Part shown: positions 40,031 to 52,700 of the stretch, one piece after another
How the letters are laid out: each line of letters starts with the position of its first letter
Numbering within the stretch: position 1 is the stretch's first letter
DNA from: Ectobius pallidus
Lineage: Eukaryota; Arthropoda; Insecta; Blattodea; Ectobiidae
Length of the DNA stretch: 64,000 bases
Direction of reading: 5' to 3'
NCBI GenBank assembly: GCA_964059195.1
Contig: CAXKWD010000002.1
Span: forward strand, 169,576,559 to 169,640,558
Position numbers and translations under genes: made by a program
The notes under the pieces: generated by a model
Databases searched by the model: none
Told to the model about the DNA's origin: nothing
Seen by the model: the letters and a program-made list of their open reading frames with translations, nothing else

Positions 40031-41590
40031 ATGACTACTTTAGAGCAAACCCTTGCAGCTTTCAGAGCGAAGCGTGCTCCAGTAAAAGCAAGAATCACAC
40101 GTCTTTGCAATCTCATACCTCAACTACTTGTAAATGATGAAGCGACCTATAATGATCTCTTAGATAGGAAAGCTAACCTAACACAACTCGTTGCTAGATT
40201 TGAAGATGTTCAGACTAACATAGAAGAGTTAGATTTTTCCGATGTAGAACAGGCATATAGAGAGGAAGTAGAAGATTCTATTCTTAAAGCCACTTCACAC
40301 ATAAATAAACTAGAAGCAAGTTATCTTAAATCTAAGGCTGATGCGGAAGCCGAGTTTAAGGAAAGACAAGCACGCATCGAGGCAGAAGCTAAAGAAAGAC
40401 AAGCTCGCATCGAGACAGAAGCTGCAGAAAGACAAGCACGTATCGAGGTAGAAGCTGCAGAAGCTGCAGCACAAAAAGCCATACAGCAAAAAATCAATCA
40501 TATCAACAGGCTAAATCGCCAGTTCATGTCCTATGCTCAATCTATTCATGAGTTTGAAATTCAAAATGAAGCAAATTTTCATGAAGCAATCAGTATGAGA
40601 ACCATGTTTCTCCATTTATTTGATGCATATGAAGACTCAGCGTTGCAAGTCACCCCTGATGATTTTCAAGACATAGATATTCAGAGACGAGAGATTGAAA
40701 TAGCTTATCATCGAGCATTAGGTTTCCTTGATTCCTTGATTTCACAAAATAAGCCAAAATATCAGCCAGAAAAATCGCTTTCAAGGCACTCTTCGAGCAA
40801 AGGTTCCCATCAGGCAGAACCTCAAACAATTCTTCCGAAACTCCCAGAAATAAAACTGCCCCAATTTGATGGCAATCCAATAGCTTGGGTAGAATTTAGG
40901 GATACTTTCACATCACTCATTCTAAGTAATAAACATATTACTAATATTGATAAATTTCAATATTTGAAATCATGCCTCACCACAGAAACACTCTGTATAA
41001 TTCAGAACATTCCAGTGTCAGATGCCACATTTGAAGTTGCCTGGAAAACACTCACGGAACGTTTTGACAATGATAGATTAATCATGAACACGCATTTGGA
41101 TCATTTGTTTACTGCGCCTACTATTGAACGAGACTCAGCAAATTCTCTCCAAAAATTTCTTGACCATTTTGTAAGTACGATGCACGCTCTCCAGTCCTTA
41201 AAGACTGACGTCAACCTAACAGACTTAATTGTCTCCAAGTTAATCTTAGATAGATTACCTCCAGCCTTCATTAAAGAATGGGAAAGTTCTATTAAACCTA
41301 ATCAATTACCCACATTAAGTGAATTATTTGGTTTCCTAGAGTCGAAAGTGAGAGTCCTTCAGATGACAAGTTTAGCGATAGGATCTCAAGCTAAATCTAA
41401 TTCTACAAACAACTCTAATTCTACACAAATCGCCCCCCTCAAAAACCTGCTACTAATGATAATGGTGTTTCAAACAACAGCAATCAAAATAATCACAACA
41501 ACTCCAGAACGTATAATTCACGTCCTCTTTGTATTTGCTGCAGGCAAAATGTTATCCATGAATTGTATCAATGTGACAGCTTCAAAATGA
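40031..41590 (+). CDS. gag: BEL/Pao Gag polyprotein, unit E
   Basis: As unit B except for the His to Gln change (G at 40813). An Ile to Met change (41458) lies in the out-of-frame tail; in the zinc-finger frame the same base alters the Asn-rich linker. Confidence 0.88.
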   Translation: MTTLEQTLAAFRAKRAPVKARITRLCNLIPQLLVNDEATYNDLLDRKANLTQLVARFEDVQTNIEELDFSDVEQAYREEVEDSILKATSHINKLEASYLKSKADAEAEFKERQARIEAEAKERQARIETEAAERQARIEVEAAEAAAQKAIQQKINHINRLNRQFMSYAQSIHEFEIQNEANFHEAISMRTMFLHLFDAYEDSALQVTPDDFQDIDIQRREIEIAYHRALGFLDSLISQNKPKYQPEKSLSRHSSSKGSHQAEPQTILPKLPEIKLPQFDGNPIAWVEFRDTFTSLILSNKHITNIDKFQYLKSCLTTETLCIIQNIPVSDATFEVAWKTLTERFDNDRLIMNTHLDHLFTAPTIERDSANSLQKFLDHFVSTMHALQSLKTDVNLTDLIVSKLILDRLPPAFIKEWESSIKPNQLPTLSELFGFLESKVRVLQMTSLAIGSQAKSNSTNNSNSTQIAPLKNLLLMIMVFQTTAIKIITTTPERIIHVLFVFAAGKMLSMNCINVTASK

Positions 41591-41754
41591 TGTCCCATGA
41601 GCAAAGAATGCGATTCGTCAATACTCATAAAGCATGTCAAGTATGGCTTCAAACTAAAGGTCATAGTAGTGTATGTGGCGTATTCAAATGCCACATTTGT
41701 GGTGAAAGACATAGTACAATGCTTCACAATCCTAATCAGCGCACAACCAAATAA
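41437..41754 (+). CDS. gag: BEL Gag zinc-finger segment, unit E (Cys to Trp variant)
   Basis: The second Cys of CQVC is Trp here (TGG at 41644-41646), removing a probable zinc ligand. An Asn in the linker is Asp. Otherwise as unit B. Confidence 0.75.
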   Translation, partial: PQKPATNDNGVSNNSNQNNHNNSRTYNSRPLCICCRQNVIHELYQCDSFKMMSHEQRMRFVNTHKACQVWLQTKGHSSVCGVFKCHICGERHSTMLHNPNQRTTK

Positions 41755-44700
41755 TGTAACACGCATGCTGCACCTTCCTTCAATACCAGACCCCCCAAAA
41801 TGTCTGCATCCCACTGCATTAATCATTGTGGAAGACATAAATGGTAAACCTGTAGAAGCAACAGCCCTGTTAGATACTGGTTCTAGTTGCAATTTAATAA
41901 CTAATCGCTTATTCAACAAATTAAAGTTGAAAGCTTTACCCAAAAGAGTGCCACTTCAAGGCATCTTAGAGTCTCAAGCCCATATGCACAAGACTACAAA
42001 CATCAAAATCAAGTCAAGAACTACGCTATGGAATTATGATACACAGGCTATTGTAATTCCAGAAATTTCTGCCAGCCAACTGCCAGATAATTACATTGAT
42101 ATTAGAAATTGGCAAATTCCAGCCAATCTCCCCCTAGCTAACCCAAATTTCAACACACCACAGTGTGTTGACTTACTCTTAGGAGTAGAAGTTTATTCAC
42201 AAATAATGCAGGATGGCATAATCAGTGCTCCTGATCATCCCACAATTCAGAATTCTCAATTGGGATGGACCTTTTCTGGAAAGTTACCATCACTTAACAC
42301 TTCTAGGCAAATGCATTTAACCTCAAGTCATCAAGATGACAATTTCTATCAATCTAGCAATGAAAATGTCAGACGACTTGTCAATTCTTCTTCTCCAAGG
42401 CGATTGAAAGGAAATCGCACAAATCAAACTGTTAATGCCAATGCCAATAATGATAAACAATATTCTGCATTTTTAAATGTTGATCAATCAATAAACAATC
42501 AACTGTCTAAGTTTTGGGAATTCGAAAGTGTAGCCAATAGTGCACCTTTCCCTCAAGACGCACACTGTGAAACATACTTCACAGAAACTACCACAAGAGA
42601 TCTTGACGGAAGATATGTCGTCAAGCTTCCTTTCAATGCCCCACCAGAATCAATAGGCAGCACCAAGCAGCAAGCCTATCAAAGATTCAACTCACTCGAA
42701 AAACGTTTGGCAAATGATGCTGAACTTTGCCAGCAATATGGTGATTTCATGACTGAGTATCAGACCCTAGGCCACATGGAGCCTGCGGAATCTGAACAGC
42801 CTGAAACCTTTGATTACATAATCCCTCATCACCCGGTGATGAAACCGTCAAGCAGTACTACTAAACTAAGAGTAGTATTTGATGCCTCTGCTAAATCAAC
42901 AAACAAAAAGTCATTAAATGACATACTTTATGTAGGCCCTACAGTCCAACCAGATCTATTTTCCATACTATTACGATTCAGACTGAATCCTATTGCCTTT
43001 ACTTCTGACATCGCTAAGATGTACAGACAAGTACTCATATCTCCTGAACAACAGCATTTCCAGCAAATACTTTGGAGGGAACAACCTTCAGAGCCCATCA
43101 AGATCTTCAATCTTAAGACTGTGACTTATGGCACAGCACCAGCCGCATTTCTAGCAACTCGAGCCCTTAAACAACTTACAATTGACGAGGGTAAAGATTT
43201 TCCACTAGCTTCACATCTAATAAATAATTCTACGTATGTCGACGACATAGTGGCAACCGCCGCTAATATTGAAGAAGCCCAGCAAATGGTTTCTGAATTA
43301 AACACTTTGCTTCCCATGGGTGGATTCCAACCTAGAAAGTGGAGTTCAAATCTGCCACAACTTCTAGAAAACATACCAGTCGAGTCAAGAGAAACTCTTG
43401 ATAATCGCACATTCGGTGACTCAGATGCCAGCTCTATTAAAGCATTAGGCTTAATATGGCAACCATCAAATGATTTATTGCGAGTAGAAACATCCATAGA
43501 TTCTTCTAAACCTTTTGTTAAGTGTACAAGAAGAACACTACTTTCTTGTATTGCGTCAATATTTGACCCCTTAGGCCTCATCTCTCCCATAGTTGCACAT
43601 TGCAAAATCATATTTCAATCCTTATGGAAGGAAACTACCTCCTGGGATCAACTTATACCTGAATCGATCGCCAAAAAATGGCTGACGGTTCACAACCAAC
43701 TACATTCAATTTCTCAAATTGCTATTCCTCGGTTTGCATTAATACCAAACGCTATTTCAATAGATTTGCATGGATTTTGCGACGCTAGCGAGCAAGCTTA
43801 TGGCGCTTGCATCTATTTATGCTCTACCAATCAAGAGGGCGAAACTCAAGTATCCTTACTATGTGCAAAGTCTAAAATTGCACCTATCAAAGCGGTTACA
43901 ATTCCCAGATTAGAATTATTAGCTGCCCATTTATTATCCAAACTCACCCACAATGTTTTGCCTACACTACAGCTCGACATTAATTCAGTAAATTTGTGGA
44001 GTGATTCCAATATAGTTTTGAGTTGGTTGAGTCGCTCTCCAACCACACTCAAGACATTTGTTGCAAATAGAGTTGCGGATATACAAGAGTATACTGCAGA
44101 CTTTATTTGGAGACATGTATCATCAAGTGATAATCCCGCTGATTTGATATCTCGAGGTTCGACACCCGAGGATTTAATTCATAACGATTTGTGGTGGATT
44201 GGCCCAGAATGGCTGTCCAAGGACACCTCATACTGGCCAACCAATAACACACAAGCTATCTCAGAACCACTGCCAGAAGTCAAGGTAGTAGCTCATATCA
44301 CTACTGTTGATAGTACCTTTCAATCTTGGTTTTCCAAGTTTTCTTACTTAAAATCTCTCCGCATTATGGGTTATGTATTAAGATTCATACATAATGCAAA
44401 ACCTAATAACAAACGCCTTAGTGGATCTTTATCTCCTGATGAGATAACAAGTTCAATGCACTGCTGTGTAAAAAATGTCCAGCGTCAGGCATACGCTGAA
44501 GAAATAGGACTATTGTCAGCTGGAAAGGAAATTCCAACCTCCAGTAAAATTCTTAATTTATGCCCATTCTTGGATTCTGACAACATCCTACGTGTTGGCG
44601 GACGATTAGAAAGATCTAATCTTCCATTTGAATCAAAACATCAAATGCTATTGCCATGTGATCATGATTTCACAAAGCATTTAATTCACTATACACATTT

Positions 44701-45808
44701 TCAACTGCATCACGCAGGACCACAACTTATTATTGCTCATCTCAGAGAAAGATTCTGGATTCCTTCAATCAGAAGAATAATAAGATCTGTAATAGGAAAA
44801 TGTAACACATGTTTCCGCTTTAAAGCACAGCCTTTTCAACAAAAAATGGCTGACTTGCCTGCCGCCAGAATAACTCCAATACCACCATTTACAAATGTTA
44901 GCTTAGATTATGCAGGCCCATTTACAATAAAGTATGGTGGTCCAAGATCTAAAATCACTACCAAGTCATATATTGCTCTCTTTGTGTGCATGTCCACAAA
45001 GGCAATACACTTAGAGTTAGTAACCACACTTACTTCTAAAGCATTTCTAGCTGCTCTGTCTAGATTTACTAGCCGCAGAAGCATTCCCCATTCGATTACA
45101 TCCGACAACGGAACAACTTTCATTGGAGCTTGTAATGATTTGAAACAATTAAGTGACTTATTGTCATCTTCTGAATTTCAAAATACTGTTAAAGATGCTA
45201 CCTCACATCTCAGCCTTAATTGGCATTTTTTACCGCCTTACTCTCCTCATATGGGTGGACTGCATGAAGCTGCAGTACGCTCAGTCAAACATCACCTGAA
45301 GCGAATGGCTTCAGATCTCACTCTCACCTACGAAGAGCTATCGACTTTGTTGATCCAAATCGAAGCTATCCTTAATTCACGACCATTGCTCTCACTTCAT
45401 GAAGAGATCGATGACTTCCAATATTTGTCTCCAGGACATTTTCTTGTAGGCAAACCACTCATTTCATTGCCATCTCCAGACTTGTCTGGAAGTTACACAT
45501 TACGCTCTCAGTGGAAAACACTGCATAACTCTACTGTTGATTTGTGGAAGAAATGGTCTTCTGACTATCTTCACACACTCCAAAGGCGTTCCAAATGGAG
45601 CTCTAAATCTCACAATGTATCTATTGGTACACCAGTACTTCTCATTGAAGATAATGTGCCACCTTTTAAATGGATTTTAGGCATAGTTGATCAAATTCAC
45701 CCTGGATCTGACGGTCTCGTAAGAGTAGCTACTGTCAGAACTTCTTCAGGTCAATATAAAAGACCAATAGTGAAACTCGCCCCTCTTCCCATAAATGGAG
45801 AAGATTAA
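41597..45808 (+). CDS. pol: BEL/Pao Pol polyprotein, unit E
   Basis: Intact 1403-codon ORF. The only residue difference from unit B (Ala to Gly at residue 17) is in the leading part that overlaps the zinc fingers and is probably not real Pol. Confidence 0.92.
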   Translation: MSKECDSSILIKHVKYGFKLKVIVVYVAYSNATFVVKDIVQCFTILISAQPNNVTRMLHLPSIPDPPKCLHPTALIIVEDINGKPVEATALLDTGSSCNLITNRLFNKLKLKALPKRVPLQGILESQAHMHKTTNIKIKSRTTLWNYDTQAIVIPEISASQLPDNYIDIRNWQIPANLPLANPNFNTPQCVDLLLGVEVYSQIMQDGIISAPDHPTIQNSQLGWTFSGKLPSLNTSRQMHLTSSHQDDNFYQSSNENVRRLVNSSSPRRLKGNRTNQTVNANANNDKQYSAFLNVDQSINNQLSKFWEFESVANSAPFPQDAHCETYFTETTTRDLDGRYVVKLPFNAPPESIGSTKQQAYQRFNSLEKRLANDAELCQQYGDFMTEYQTLGHMEPAESEQPETFDYIIPHHPVMKPSSSTTKLRVVFDASAKSTNKKSLNDILYVGPTVQPDLFSILLRFRLNPIAFTSDIAKMYRQVLISPEQQHFQQILWREQPSEPIKIFNLKTVTYGTAPAAFLATRALKQLTIDEGKDFPLASHLINNSTYVDDIVATAANIEEAQQMVSELNTLLPMGGFQPRKWSSNLPQLLENIPVESRETLDNRTFGDSDASSIKALGLIWQPSNDLLRVETSIDSSKPFVKCTRRTLLSCIASIFDPLGLISPIVAHCKIIFQSLWKETTSWDQLIPESIAKKWLTVHNQLHSISQIAIPRFALIPNAISIDLHGFCDASEQAYGACIYLCSTNQEGETQVSLLCAKSKIAPIKAVTIPRLELLAAHLLSKLTHNVLPTLQLDINSVNLWSDSNIVLSWLSRSPTTLKTFVANRVADIQEYTADFIWRHVSSSDNPADLISRGSTPEDLIHNDLWWIGPEWLSKDTSYWPTNNTQAISEPLPEVKVVAHITTVDSTFQSWFSKFSYLKSLRIMGYVLRFIHNAKPNNKRLSGSLSPDEITSSMHCCVKNVQRQAYAEEIGLLSAGKEIPTSSKILNLCPFLDSDNILRVGGRLERSNLPFESKHQMLLPCDHDFTKHLIHYTHFQLHHAGPQLIIAHLRERFWIPSIRRIIRSVIGKCNTCFRFKAQPFQQKMADLPAARITPIPPFTNVSLDYAGPFTIKYGGPRSKITTKSYIALFVCMSTKAIHLELVTTLTSKAFLAALSRFTSRRSIPHSITSDNGTTFIGACNDLKQLSDLLSSSEFQNTVKDATSHLSLNWHFLPPYSPHMGGLHEAAVRSVKHHLKRMASDLTLTYEELSTLLIQIEAILNSRPLLSLHEEIDDFQYLSPGHFLVGKPLISLPSPDLSGSYTLRSQWKTLHNSTVDLWKKWSSDYLHTLQRRSKWSSKSHNVSIGTPVLLIEDNVPPFKWILGIVDQIHPGSDGLVRVATVRTSSGQYKRPIVKLAPLPINGED

Positions 45809-45932
45809 TTATACTTAATAAATTATATATAACCTAAAAATGTCTTTGTAGAAACTTTAAATAATTATAGTTTTGTTCCATTATACATTCTCTTTGATTG
45901 AATAATTATTTGAATAATTATTGCGGGCAATA

Positions 45933-47578
45933 TGTATAATTACACAAAACTTGGAACTAAAACTATGACTTTTCGTAGCTAACATAGGCCTAAATTACGA
46001 CCACATTAAAGTCATTTTATTGTAAATCTTCTCACATTCATGTTCAGATTTAATATTTGACACGTAGATTGCGATTCTGAACTTAGTTTTGTATAATCTA
46101 TCATAATAAATATTATTTGAATGAATTAAGATGGTTTGTAAGAAACATAACCCACTTTCAAACGTGCAATATTCACATATGTTCCACGGACTTTAGAATA
46201 ATGTTAAAGTGTCTGGTATCATACTCACAGCTACCCATATTTAATATTGTTCCTTTAAAACCATTATTTGTTTATTAAAATAATTAATTAGTTATTACAT
46301 ATATATTCGCATGGTGATCCTCATTTGTTCGTTGCGAAATCATTTAGCGAGAGTACTTCGATCTGACAATATATCGATACTGACTCGTTTCGATTTTCAA
46401 TGCTGCCAATTTCCAGCAAAAAACTCATATAGTTTTCTCATACAAATATGCAAGTTTTTATTATTATATAGATTTTTTATATAGTTTTTATATTTGATTT
46501 ATACTTTAAATCCATGGTGTTATTGTCCATTGCATTTGTTAGTATCTTTTCACGTCAAATTTACTTGTGACGCATTCTCTTATAAATATAATTTTGCTAA
46601 GTTTATTGGGATTCCCCTCACAAATTCCAGTACTAAACGCTCAGGCATTCAGTTAGTTTAGTTCACACGTCGAATCTGAAGCAATCAGACGTGTTTTCTC
46701 ATTCATTCCTGCTTGGGAGAAAGTACTTCCCAATACATCATCAACTCTTCAATCATCAGCCTTCTTCAGTATCCAAGGAACTGGGAGCTGAATTTCTACT
46801 AAAAATCTTCAATCCAGCAAGGATTTTCAACTTTAAATCATAAATTTTCAGATAAGAAATTTGATTACTAATATCATCTCAAACAATAGCTTCGCGTGGT
46901 CGCGCTTAGCATATCTTGTTACTTCTTATATCTATTAATTGAAGAAAATCTTCAACTTCACATCTACCTTTTAATTGAACCAATTTCAATTAATTAAAAA
47001 TTAATTTCCTACGTGAAGAAAGAACTTCACCATAAACTTTCATTGTTCGCTTGGTGACGCTATAGCATTAGGCACGCCAAGGTGACGTCATATAGACGCT
47101 TGCAATTTCAACATATCCGTTTTCCTCTGTGAACATTTCCAACACATTTCAAAGTGTTTAATTTATCCATCTAACTTCAGGATTTATAGACAATCAAAAC
47201 ATTACACATCATTAAGTGTAATTTATTACTTTAAGAAATATTTCATCATAATCAATTTATAAACATTATTTGGAACTTTAACTTCAACTTCAGTACAAAC
47301 TGCTACAGTCTTAATTATCATCATCAACATCAAGAAATTTCGTCATCTCTTCAAGATTATCAACTCTTCAAGCATCAACTTCAACAATTTTTCAGTGTAT
47401 ATTATAATCTCAGTTTTTCAGTGTTAAAATAAATATCATTTATTCACCAGAAGGTTACAAATTCTTGTTCTTTCATGTATAGGCAAGGCAAGGGTTTCAG
47501 AAACTTACAGTTCATTTTCACCTAATTTTCCCTTTCCAATCTACCTATTTGGTACCTCATCTACTAGCCTACTATACA
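45933..47578 (+). mobile_element. BEL/Pao LTR 4 (1646 bp, shared by units E and F)
   Basis: Same ends and length as LTR 1; followed by the primer binding site of unit F at 47581. Confidence 0.92.
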
Positions 47579-47976
47579 TTTGGTCCTCCGGGCCGGATCT
47601 GTCCCATAGTGGCCTATGGAACTTTAAAATCTATTAATCTTATTATAAGTGGTCCTCCGACAAATATTTCCTAATTTTTCTGAAACCTGCGGGCAAGAAT
47701 TTGTAACGTAAGGTAAGTCAAAACCATTCTCCTGGCACGACCAGTATTTGAGAAATACAGTAGACACAGTGAAAAAGGGTTTCACAACACCTACTCATTT
47801 TTTATGTTGCATGAAATCAAACACAAAAACAGTGAAAAGTGTAAAACAACATACCACACATTATTTTGTACTAAAAATCTTGAAGTTTCTTTTCAATTCA
47901 ATCTTAAAACGCGGGCAAAATTGCACTATTAATTTAACTTCAATCTTATCAAGTAAGTTCAACTTAAATCATCAAA

Positions 47977-49536
47977 ATGACTACTTTAGAGCAAACCCTT
48001 GCAGCTTTCAGAGCGAAGCGTGCTCCAGTAAAAGCAAGAATCACACGTCTTTGCAATCTCATACCTCAACTACTTGTAAATGATGAAGCGACCTATAATG
48101 ATCTCTTAGATAGGAAAGCTAACCTAACACAACTCGTTGCTAGATTTGAAGATGTTCAGACTAACATAGAAGAGTTAGATTTTTCCGATGTAGAACAGGC
48201 ATATAGAGAGGAAGTAGAAGATTCTATTCTTAAAGCCACTTCACACATAAATAAACTAGAAGCAAGTTATCTTAAATCTAAGGCTGATGCGGAAGCCGAG
48301 TTTAAGGAAAGACAAGCACGCATCGAGGCAGAAGCTAAAGAAAGACAAGCTCGCATCGAGACAGAAGCTGCAGAAAGACAAGCACGTATCGAGGTAGAAG
48401 CTGCAGAAGCTGCAGCACAAAAAGCCATACAGCAAAAAATCAATCATATCAACAGGCTAAATCGCCAGTTCATGTCCTATGCTCAATCTATTCATGAGTT
48501 TGAAATTCAAAATGAAGCAAATTTTCATGAAGCAATCAGTATGAGAACCATGTTTCTCCATTTATTTGATGCATATGAAGACTCAGCGTTGCAAGTCACC
48601 CCTGATGATTTTCAAGACATAGATATTCAGAGACGAGAGATTGAAATAGCTTATCATCGAGCATTAGGTTTCCTTGATTCCTTGATTTCACAAAATAAGC
48701 CAAAATATCAGCCAGAAAAATCGCTTTCAAGGCACTCTTCGAGCAAAGGTTCCCATCAGGCAGAACCTCAAACAATTCTTCCGAAACTCCCAGAAATAAA
48801 ACTGCCCCAATTTGATGGCAATCCAATAGCTTGGGTAGAATTTAGGGATACTTTCACATCACTCATTCTAAGTAATAAACATATTACTAATATTGATAAA
48901 TTTCAATATTTGAAATCATGCCTCACCACAGAAACACTCTGTATAATTCAGAACATTCCAGTGTCAGATGCCACATTTGAAGTTGCCTGGAAAACACTCA
49001 CGGAACGTTTTGACAATGATAGATTAATCATGAACACGCATTTGGATCATTTGTTTACTGCGCCTACTATTGAACGAGACTCAGCAAATTCTCTCCAAAA
49101 ATTTCTTGACCATTTTGTAAGTACGATGCACGCTCTCCAGTCCTTAAAGACTGACGTCAACCTAACAGACTTAATTGTCTCCAAGTTAATCTTAGATAGA
49201 TTACCTCCAGCCTTCATTAAAGAATGGGAAAGTTCTATTAAACCTAATCAATTACCCACATTAAGTGAATTATTTGGTTTCCTAGAGTCGAAAGTGAGAG
49301 TCCTTCAGATGACAAGTTTAGCGATAGGATCTCAAGCTAAATCTAATTCTACAAACAACTCTAATTCTACACAAATCGCCCCCCTCAAAAACCTGCTACT
49401 AATGATAATGGTGTTTCAAACAACAGCAATCAAAATAATCACAACAACTCCAGAACGTATAATTCACGTCCTCTTTGTATTTGCTGCAGGCAAAATGTTA
49501 TCCATGAATTGTATCAATGTGACAGCTTCAAAATGA
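47977..49536 (+). CDS. gag: BEL/Pao Gag polyprotein, unit F
   Basis: Same protein as unit E, including Gln and the out-of-frame Met. Confidence 0.88.
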   Translation: MTTLEQTLAAFRAKRAPVKARITRLCNLIPQLLVNDEATYNDLLDRKANLTQLVARFEDVQTNIEELDFSDVEQAYREEVEDSILKATSHINKLEASYLKSKADAEAEFKERQARIEAEAKERQARIETEAAERQARIEVEAAEAAAQKAIQQKINHINRLNRQFMSYAQSIHEFEIQNEANFHEAISMRTMFLHLFDAYEDSALQVTPDDFQDIDIQRREIEIAYHRALGFLDSLISQNKPKYQPEKSLSRHSSSKGSHQAEPQTILPKLPEIKLPQFDGNPIAWVEFRDTFTSLILSNKHITNIDKFQYLKSCLTTETLCIIQNIPVSDATFEVAWKTLTERFDNDRLIMNTHLDHLFTAPTIERDSANSLQKFLDHFVSTMHALQSLKTDVNLTDLIVSKLILDRLPPAFIKEWESSIKPNQLPTLSELFGFLESKVRVLQMTSLAIGSQAKSNSTNNSNSTQIAPLKNLLLMIMVFQTTAIKIITTTPERIIHVLFVFAAGKMLSMNCINVTASK

Positions 49537-49700
49537 TGTCCCATGAGCAAAGAATGCGATTCGTCAATACTCATAAAGCATGTCAAGTATGGCTTCAAAC
49601 TAAAGGTCATAGTAGTGTATGTGGCGTATTCAAATGCCACATTTGTGGTGAAAGACATAGTACAATGCTTCACAATCCTAATCAGCGCACAACCAAATAA
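49383..49700 (+). CDS. gag: BEL Gag zinc-finger segment, unit F (Cys to Trp variant)
   Basis: Carries the same Cys to Trp change as unit E (TGG at 49590-49592). Confidence 0.75.
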   Translation, partial: PQKPATNDNGVSNNSNQNNHNNSRTYNSRPLCICCRQNVIHELYQCDSFKMMSHEQRMRFVNTHKACQVWLQTKGHSSVCGVFKCHICGERHSTMLHNPNQRTTK

Positions 49701-52700
49701 TGTAACACGCATGCTGCACCTTCCTTCAATACCAGACCCCCCAAAATGTCTGCATCCCACTGCATTAATCATTGTGGAAGACATAAATGGTAAACCTGTA
49801 GAAGCAACAGCCCTGTTAGATACTGGTTCTAGTTGCAATTTAATAACTAATCGCTTATTCAACAAATTAAAGTTGAAAGCTTTACCCAAAAGAGTGCCAC
49901 TTCAAGGCATCTTAGAGTCTCAAGCCCATATGCACAAGACTACAAACATCAAAATCAAGTCAAGAACTACGCTATGGAATTATGATACACAGGCTATTGT
50001 AATTCCAGAAATTTCTGCCAGCCAACTGCCAGATAATTACATTGATATTAGAAATTGGCAAATTCCAGCCAATCTCCCCCTAGCTAACCCAAATTTCAAC
50101 ACACCACAGTGTGTTGACTTACTCTTAGGAGTAGAAGTTTATTCACAAATAATGCAGGATGGCATAATCAGTGCTCCTGATCATCCCACAATTCAGAATT
50201 CTCAATTGGGATGGACCTTTTCTGGAAAGTTACCATCACTTAACACTTCTAGGCAAATGCATTTAACCTCAAGTCATCAAGATGACAATTTCTATCAATC
50301 TAGCAATGAAAATGTCAGACGACTTGTCAATTCTTCTTCTCCAAGGCGATTGAAAGGAAATCGCACAAATCAAACTGTTAATGCCAATGCCAATAATGAT
50401 AAACAATATTCTGCATTTTTAAATGTTGATCAATCAATAAACAATCAACTGTCTAAGTTTTGGGAATTCGAAAGTGTAGCCAATAGTGCACCTTTCCCTC
50501 AAGACGCACACTGTGAAACATACTTCACAGAAACTACCACAAGAGATCTTGACGGAAGATATGTCGTCAAGCTTCCTTTCAATGCCCCACCAGAATCAAT
50601 AGGCAGCACCAAGCAGCAAGCCTATCAAAGATTCAACTCACTCGAAAAACGTTTGGCAAATGATGCTGAACTTTGCCAGCAATATGGTGATTTCATGACT
50701 GAGTATCAGACCCTAGGCCACATGGAGCCTGCGGAATCTGAACAGCCTGAAACCTTTGATTACATAATCCCTCATCACCCGGTGATGAAACCGTCAAGCA
50801 GTACTACTAAACTAAGAGTAGTATTTGATGCCTCTGCTAAATCAACAAACAAAAAGTCATTAAATGACATACTTTATGTAGGCCCTACAGTCCAACCAGA
50901 TCTATTTTCCATACTATTACGATTCAGACTGAATCCTATTGCCTTTACTTCTGACATCGCTAAGATGTACAGACAAGTACTCATATCTCCTGAACAACAG
51001 CATTTCCAGCAAATACTTTGGAGGGAACAACCTTCAGAGCCCATCAAGATCTTCAATCTTAAGACTGTGACTTATGGCACAGCACCAGCCGCATTTCTAG
51101 CAACTCGAGCCCTTAAACAACTTACAATTGACGAGGGTAAAGATTTTCCACTAGCTTCACATCTAATAAATAATTCTACGTATGTCGACGACATAGTGGC
51201 AACCGCCGCTAATATTGAAGAAGCCCAGCAAATGGTTTCTGAATTAAACACTTTGCTTCCCATGGGTGGATTCCAACCTAGAAAGTGGAGTTCAAATCTG
51301 CCACAACTTCTAGAAAACATACCAGTCGAGTCAAGAGAAACTCTTGATAATCGCACATTCGGTGACTCAGATGCCAGCTCTATTAAAGCATTAGGCTTAA
51401 TATGGCAACCATCAAATGATTTATTGCGAGTAGAAACATCCATAGATTCTTCTAAACCTTTTGTTAAGTGTACAAGAAGAACACTACTTTCTTGTATTGC
51501 GTCAATATTTGACCCCTTAGGCCTCATCTCTCCCATAGTTGCACATTGCAAAATCATATTTCAATCCTTATGGAAGGAAACTACCTCCTGGGATCAACTT
51601 ATACCTGAATCGATCGCCAAAAAATGGCTGACGGTTCACAACCAACTACATTCAATTTCTCAAATTGCTATTCCTCGGTTTGCATTAATACCAAACGCTA
51701 TTTCAATAGATTTGCATGGATTTTGCGACGCTAGCGAGCAAGCTTATGGCGCTTGCATCTATTTATGCTCTACCAATCAAGAGGGCGAAACTCAAGTATC
51801 CTTACTATGTGCAAAGTCTAAAATTGCACCTATCAAAGCGGTTACAATTCCCAGATTAGAATTATTAGCTGCCCATTTATTATCCAAACTCACCCACAAT
51901 GTTTTGCCTACACTACAGCTCGACATTAATTCAGTAAATTTGTGGAGTGATTCCAATATAGTTTTGAGTTGGTTGAGTCGCTCTCCAACCACACTCAAGA
52001 CATTTGTTGCAAATAGAGTTGCGGATATACAAGAGTATACTGCAGACTTTATTTGGAGACATGTATCATCAAGTGATAATCCCGCTGATTTGATATCTCG
52101 AGGTTCGACACCCGAGGATTTAATTCATAACGATTTGTGGTGGATTGGCCCAGAATGGCTGTCCAAGGACACCTCATACTGGCCAACCAATAACACACAA
52201 GCTATCTCAGAACCACTGCCAGAAGTCAAGGTAGTAGCTCATATCACTACTGTTGATAGTACCTTTCAATCTTGGTTTTCCAAGTTTTCTTACTTAAAAT
52301 CTCTCCGCATTATGGGTTATGTATTAAGATTCATACATAATGCAAAACCTAATAACAAACGCCTTAGTGGATCTTTATCTCCTGATGAGATAACAAGTTC
52401 AATGCACTGCTGTGTAAAAAATGTCCAGCGTCAGGCATACGCTGAAGAAATAGGACTATTGTCAGCTGGAAAGGAAATTCCAACCTCCAGTAAAATTCTT
52501 AATTTATGCCCATTCTTGGATTCTGACAACATCCTACGTGTTGGCGGACGATTAGAAAGATCTAATCTTCCATTTGAATCAAAACATCAAATGCTATTGC
52601 CATGTGATCATGATTTCACAAAGCATTTAATTCACTATACACATTTTCAACTGCATCACGCAGGACCACAACTTATTATTGCTCATCTCAGAGAAAGATT

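Larger units (their letters stand above)
39633..45932 (+). mobile_element. BEL/Pao unit E internal region
   Basis: Complete 6300 bp. Marked by G at 40813, 41458 and 41646, and by a private A at 45897 in the 3' non-coding end. Confidence 0.92.
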
